Positions 12,480 to 14,594 of a stretch of DNA of 14,594 bases are shown piece by piece. Where the stretch lies: the NCBI GenBank assembly GCA_002067555.1, contig MVQQ01000044.1, forward strand, positions 1 through 14,594. Reading direction: 5' to 3'. The first letter of the stretch is position 1. The number at the start of each line of letters is the position of its first letter. The translations under genes and the position numbers were made by a program. The notes under the pieces were generated by a model. It saw only the letters and a program-made list of their open reading frames with translations. It was not told the origin of the DNA and did not search any database. This DNA comes from Syntrophorhabdus sp. PtaB.Bin184 (lineage in GTDB: Bacteria > Desulfobacterota > Syntrophorhabdia > Syntrophorhabdales > Syntrophorhabdaceae).

Positions 12480-14594
12480 ATGGACCTGCGGCGGAGGAAC
12501 GACAAGGAACACCGGGATGACACAACCTATCTCTGGTTCATGCCGGTTCGCCACACCGTCCTGGTCATCGGCCTCGTTTTTGTAGTCCTCGCTGTATTGA
12601 CGGTCTATCTTTTCTCCGAGCGCTACAGGAGCACACGCGATAAATTTCTGCGCTCGGACCGCGGGACCGCGAGCACCTTCTCTCTGGTCCTCGAGGAGCA
12701 TTTCAACAAGATCGTCAAGGGCTTGGAGTCCTACACACACAGGCCTCTCCTCCTCAAAGCGGTGAGCCAAAGGAGCGTCAAGGAGGTAAAAAGGCACCTT
12801 GACGATCTCAGGAAGACAAATCCCGAGATCAATATTCTGGCAGTGTCCGACAAGAAGGGGGTCGTCTGGATCACATCACCCGGGCGGCCGGAGACATATG
12901 GAAGGGATTTCTCCCACAGGGATTGGTACAAAGGTGTCAGCAGGTTTTGGCGTCCCTATGTCTCGAACGTTCTGCTGAGGGTGACCGGCGAGAAGGACCC
13001 GGGGGTCTTCATTGCCGTGCCCTTCTTCGATGAAGGAAACAAAGTGACGGGTGTCCTCGTCAGCACGCAGCGGACCGTGGATCTTGAGAGGTTCATCAAG
13101 AGGATGCCTCTCGAGGAGGACGAGTCCATCACGATCGTTGACCGGAACGGACATATCGCCTACAGCAGCAAGTTTCCGGCCACCGGGAAACTGGACCGTT
13201 ATCCCTTCTTTGACGCCTTCGAGGCGCTGGGGACCGGGCAGGAACGGTCTTTTTCAGTCCCCGAGCCTCATCCCGGCCGGGACAGGTGGTACGTATCCCA
13301 TGCCAGCCTCAACGACATAGGATGGCACGTGTTCGTGAGCCGCAGCCGGGGCTCCATTAACGCCTCCGCGACTGGCTTCTACTTTCAGATACTCGCCATC
13401 ATGTTCCTGTTGTTCCTGACGATAAGCATGGGTCTCATCTATATGCGCAAGCGGGTCATCGCTCAACAAGCCCTGTCCCAGCTCGCCGGCGAAAGACGGC
13501 TGAGAGAAAGCGAGAGACAGTACCGCGAGCTTTTCGACACCACCAGGAGCGGTGTTGTCGTCTACCGGCCTGTCCCGGGAACGGAGTGTTTCATCATGAC
13601 GGACATGAATCGCAGGGCCCGGGAGATCACCTGTCTCTCCGCAGACTATGCGGGGAAGGACGTTCGCGAGGTCTTTCCAGAGGTTGGAAAGATCGGACTG
13701 CTGGATACGTTCCGCAGGGTCCGGGACACGGGTCTGGCCGAGTCTTGCCCGGCGACGCTCTACAAGGATGCAAATATAGAACTGTGGGTGGAGAACCAGG
13801 TGTACAGCTTGCCCTCCGGTGAGATCGTAGTCGTCTTTGACGACGTTACCGAACGGAAACGGTCGGAGGAAAGGATCCGCAGGCTCAATGAGGATCTGGA
13901 GCAGAGGGTTGCCGAAAGGACTCTTCAGTTGGAGGTCGCGAACAGGGAATTGGAAGCATTCTCCTATTCCGTGTCCCACGACCTTCGCGCGCCGCTACGG
14001 GCGATCGACGGCTTCAGCCAGGCATTGCTGGAGGATTATCACGATGTGGTGGACGAGCGCGGCAGGGACTACCTGGTGCGTGTACGTGCCGGAAGCCAGA
14101 GAATGGCACAGCTTATCGACGACCTGCTGCGGCTTTCACGCATGTCACGGACGGACATGAGGGTCGGGACCGTGGACCTCACCGCGCTCGTCCGCCGTGT
14201 TTTCAAGGACCTCGGGGAAAGAGAACGGGGACGTTCTGTGAGGCTTGCCGTTGCCGAAGGGATAAAGGTTACCGGCGATCCGGACCTGGTAGCTATTCTC
14301 ATCGAGAATCTGCTGGGCAATGCTTACAAGTTCACGCGGAATAATGCTGATGCACGGATAGAGTTCGGAGCCATCGATGAGGACGGCAGGAGGGTCTGTT
14401 TCATCCGCGACAACGGCGTCGGTTTCGACATGCGGTACGCGGACAAGCTCTTCGGTCCCTTCCAGCGGCTCCACAGGAGAGCAGACTTCGAGGGCACTGG
14501 CATCGGTCTTGCCACAGTTGCACGCATTGTCCATCGCCATGGAGGGATGATCCGGGCGGAGGCCGAGGAAGGCAAGGGAGCGACGTTCTATTTT
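12480..14594 (+). CDS. Membrane sensor histidine kinase with Cache-like and PAS domains (partial at 3' end)
   Basis: ATG 12480 directly follows the TGA of the HD-GYP gene, with AGG 8 nt upstream; the frame is open for 705 codons to the window edge. Order: TM1 (about 25-45), a roughly 250-residue extracytoplasmic region with a double-Cache look (FSHRDWYKGV, GVFIAVPFFDEGNKVTGVLV), TM2 (301-320), no clear HAMP, a PAS domain (about 340-455), coiled coil, HisKA with YSVSHDLRAPLRAIDGF (phospho-acceptor H500) and HATPase with ENLLGNAYKFT, RDNGVGFD, KLFGPFQRLHR and GTGIGLATV. It ends in AEEGKGATFYF, so at most a few residues, or a further domain, are missing. dCache domains bind small metabolites outside the membrane. 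The partner regulator is not in view and may lie downstream. Confidence 0.93.
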   Translation, partial: MDLRRRNDKEHRDDTTYLWFMPVRHTVLVIGLVFVVLAVLTVYLFSERYRSTRDKFLRSDRGTASTFSLVLEEHFNKIVKGLESYTHRPLLLKAVSQRSVKEVKRHLDDLRKTNPEINILAVSDKKGVVWITSPGRPETYGRDFSHRDWYKGVSRFWRPYVSNVLLRVTGEKDPGVFIAVPFFDEGNKVTGVLVSTQRTVDLERFIKRMPLEEDESITIVDRNGHIAYSSKFPATGKLDRYPFFDAFEALGTGQERSFSVPEPHPGRDRWYVSHASLNDIGWHVFVSRSRGSINASATGFYFQILAIMFLLFLTISMGLIYMRKRVIAQQALSQLAGERRLRESERQYRELFDTTRSGVVVYRPVPGTECFIMTDMNRRAREITCLSADYAGKDVREVFPEVGKIGLLDTFRRVRDTGLAESCPATLYKDANIELWVENQVYSLPSGEIVVVFDDVTERKRSEERIRRLNEDLEQRVAERTLQLEVANRELEAFSYSVSHDLRAPLRAIDGFSQALLEDYHDVVDERGRDYLVRVRAGSQRMAQLIDDLLRLSRMSRTDMRVGTVDLTALVRRVFKDLGERERGRSVRLAVAEGIKVTGDPDLVAILIENLLGNAYKFTRNNADARIEFGAIDEDGRRVCFIRDNGVGFDMRYADKLFGPFQRLHRRADFEGTGIGLATVARIVHRHGGMIRAEAEEGKGATFYF

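Noticed and set aside
1..14594. CRISPR arrays, insertion sequences, rRNA or tRNA genes
   Set aside because: I saw no regularly spaced repeats, transposase motifs, terminal inverted repeats with target duplications, or RNA gene signatures.

Overview
The window reads as a piece of a Deltaproteobacteria/Desulfobacterota-type genome, possibly from the Syntrophorhabdus/Syntrophus/Geobacter neighbourhood. That is inference from the style of its genes: soluble kinases with five or six PAS domains, a NarL-type regulator, a multi-PAS HD-GYP protein and a Cache histidine kinase. No marker gene allows a firm assignment. The signalling half (about 5550-14594) is visibly richer in G+C than the middle of the left half (about 2040-4780), which suggests the middle block is accessory DNA.

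Left part. A partial endonuclease/exonuclease/phosphatase-family gene runs off the left edge on the minus strand. A small plus-strand cluster follows: a 52-residue single-pass membrane protein (828-986), a PC4/p15-type single-strand DNA-binding protein (996-1232), and two tandem copies of a small secreted protein resembling the Rap1a/Tai immunity family. The second copy is broken by a 1-nt deletion and an early stop.

Middle part, the most interesting block. Three tightly packed minus-strand genes are transcribed in this order: a PD-(D/E)XK-like predicted nuclease (GTG start at 4782), a small protein with two G-x2-H motifs like the TIKI/TraB/ChaN superfamily (best start is a GTG at 3979 in a GTGA overlap), and a 434-residue protein with a C-terminal RX4H HEPN signature resembling Apea-type HEPN proteins (2042-3346). 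Nuclease, putative metallohydrolase and HEPN RNase in one overlapping operon is a plausible uncharacterised defence or conflict system. A possible zinc-ribbon ORF (4887-5123) lies upstream on the same strand. About 430 bp of unexplained DNA (5124-5551) separates the block from the signalling genes.

Right part. A five-PAS, NarX/DegS-type cytoplasmic histidine kinase overlaps its NarL/FixJ response regulator by ATGA. After a gap of about 250 bp comes a multi-PAS HD-GYP (predicted cyclic-di-GMP phosphodiesterase) gene whose frame is interrupted. Its N-terminal coiled-coil/PAS module is tandemly duplicated, and the upstream copy carries a net 2-nt loss. A second net 2-nt loss inside the last PAS domain separates the sensor part from the HD-GYP catalytic part. 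Repairing both gives one continuous frame from 9046 to 12479. Directly abutting it is a membrane histidine kinase (TM, Cache-like, TM, PAS, HisKA, HATPase) that continues past the right edge. Together these genes would link sensory input to transcription and to cyclic-di-GMP turnover.
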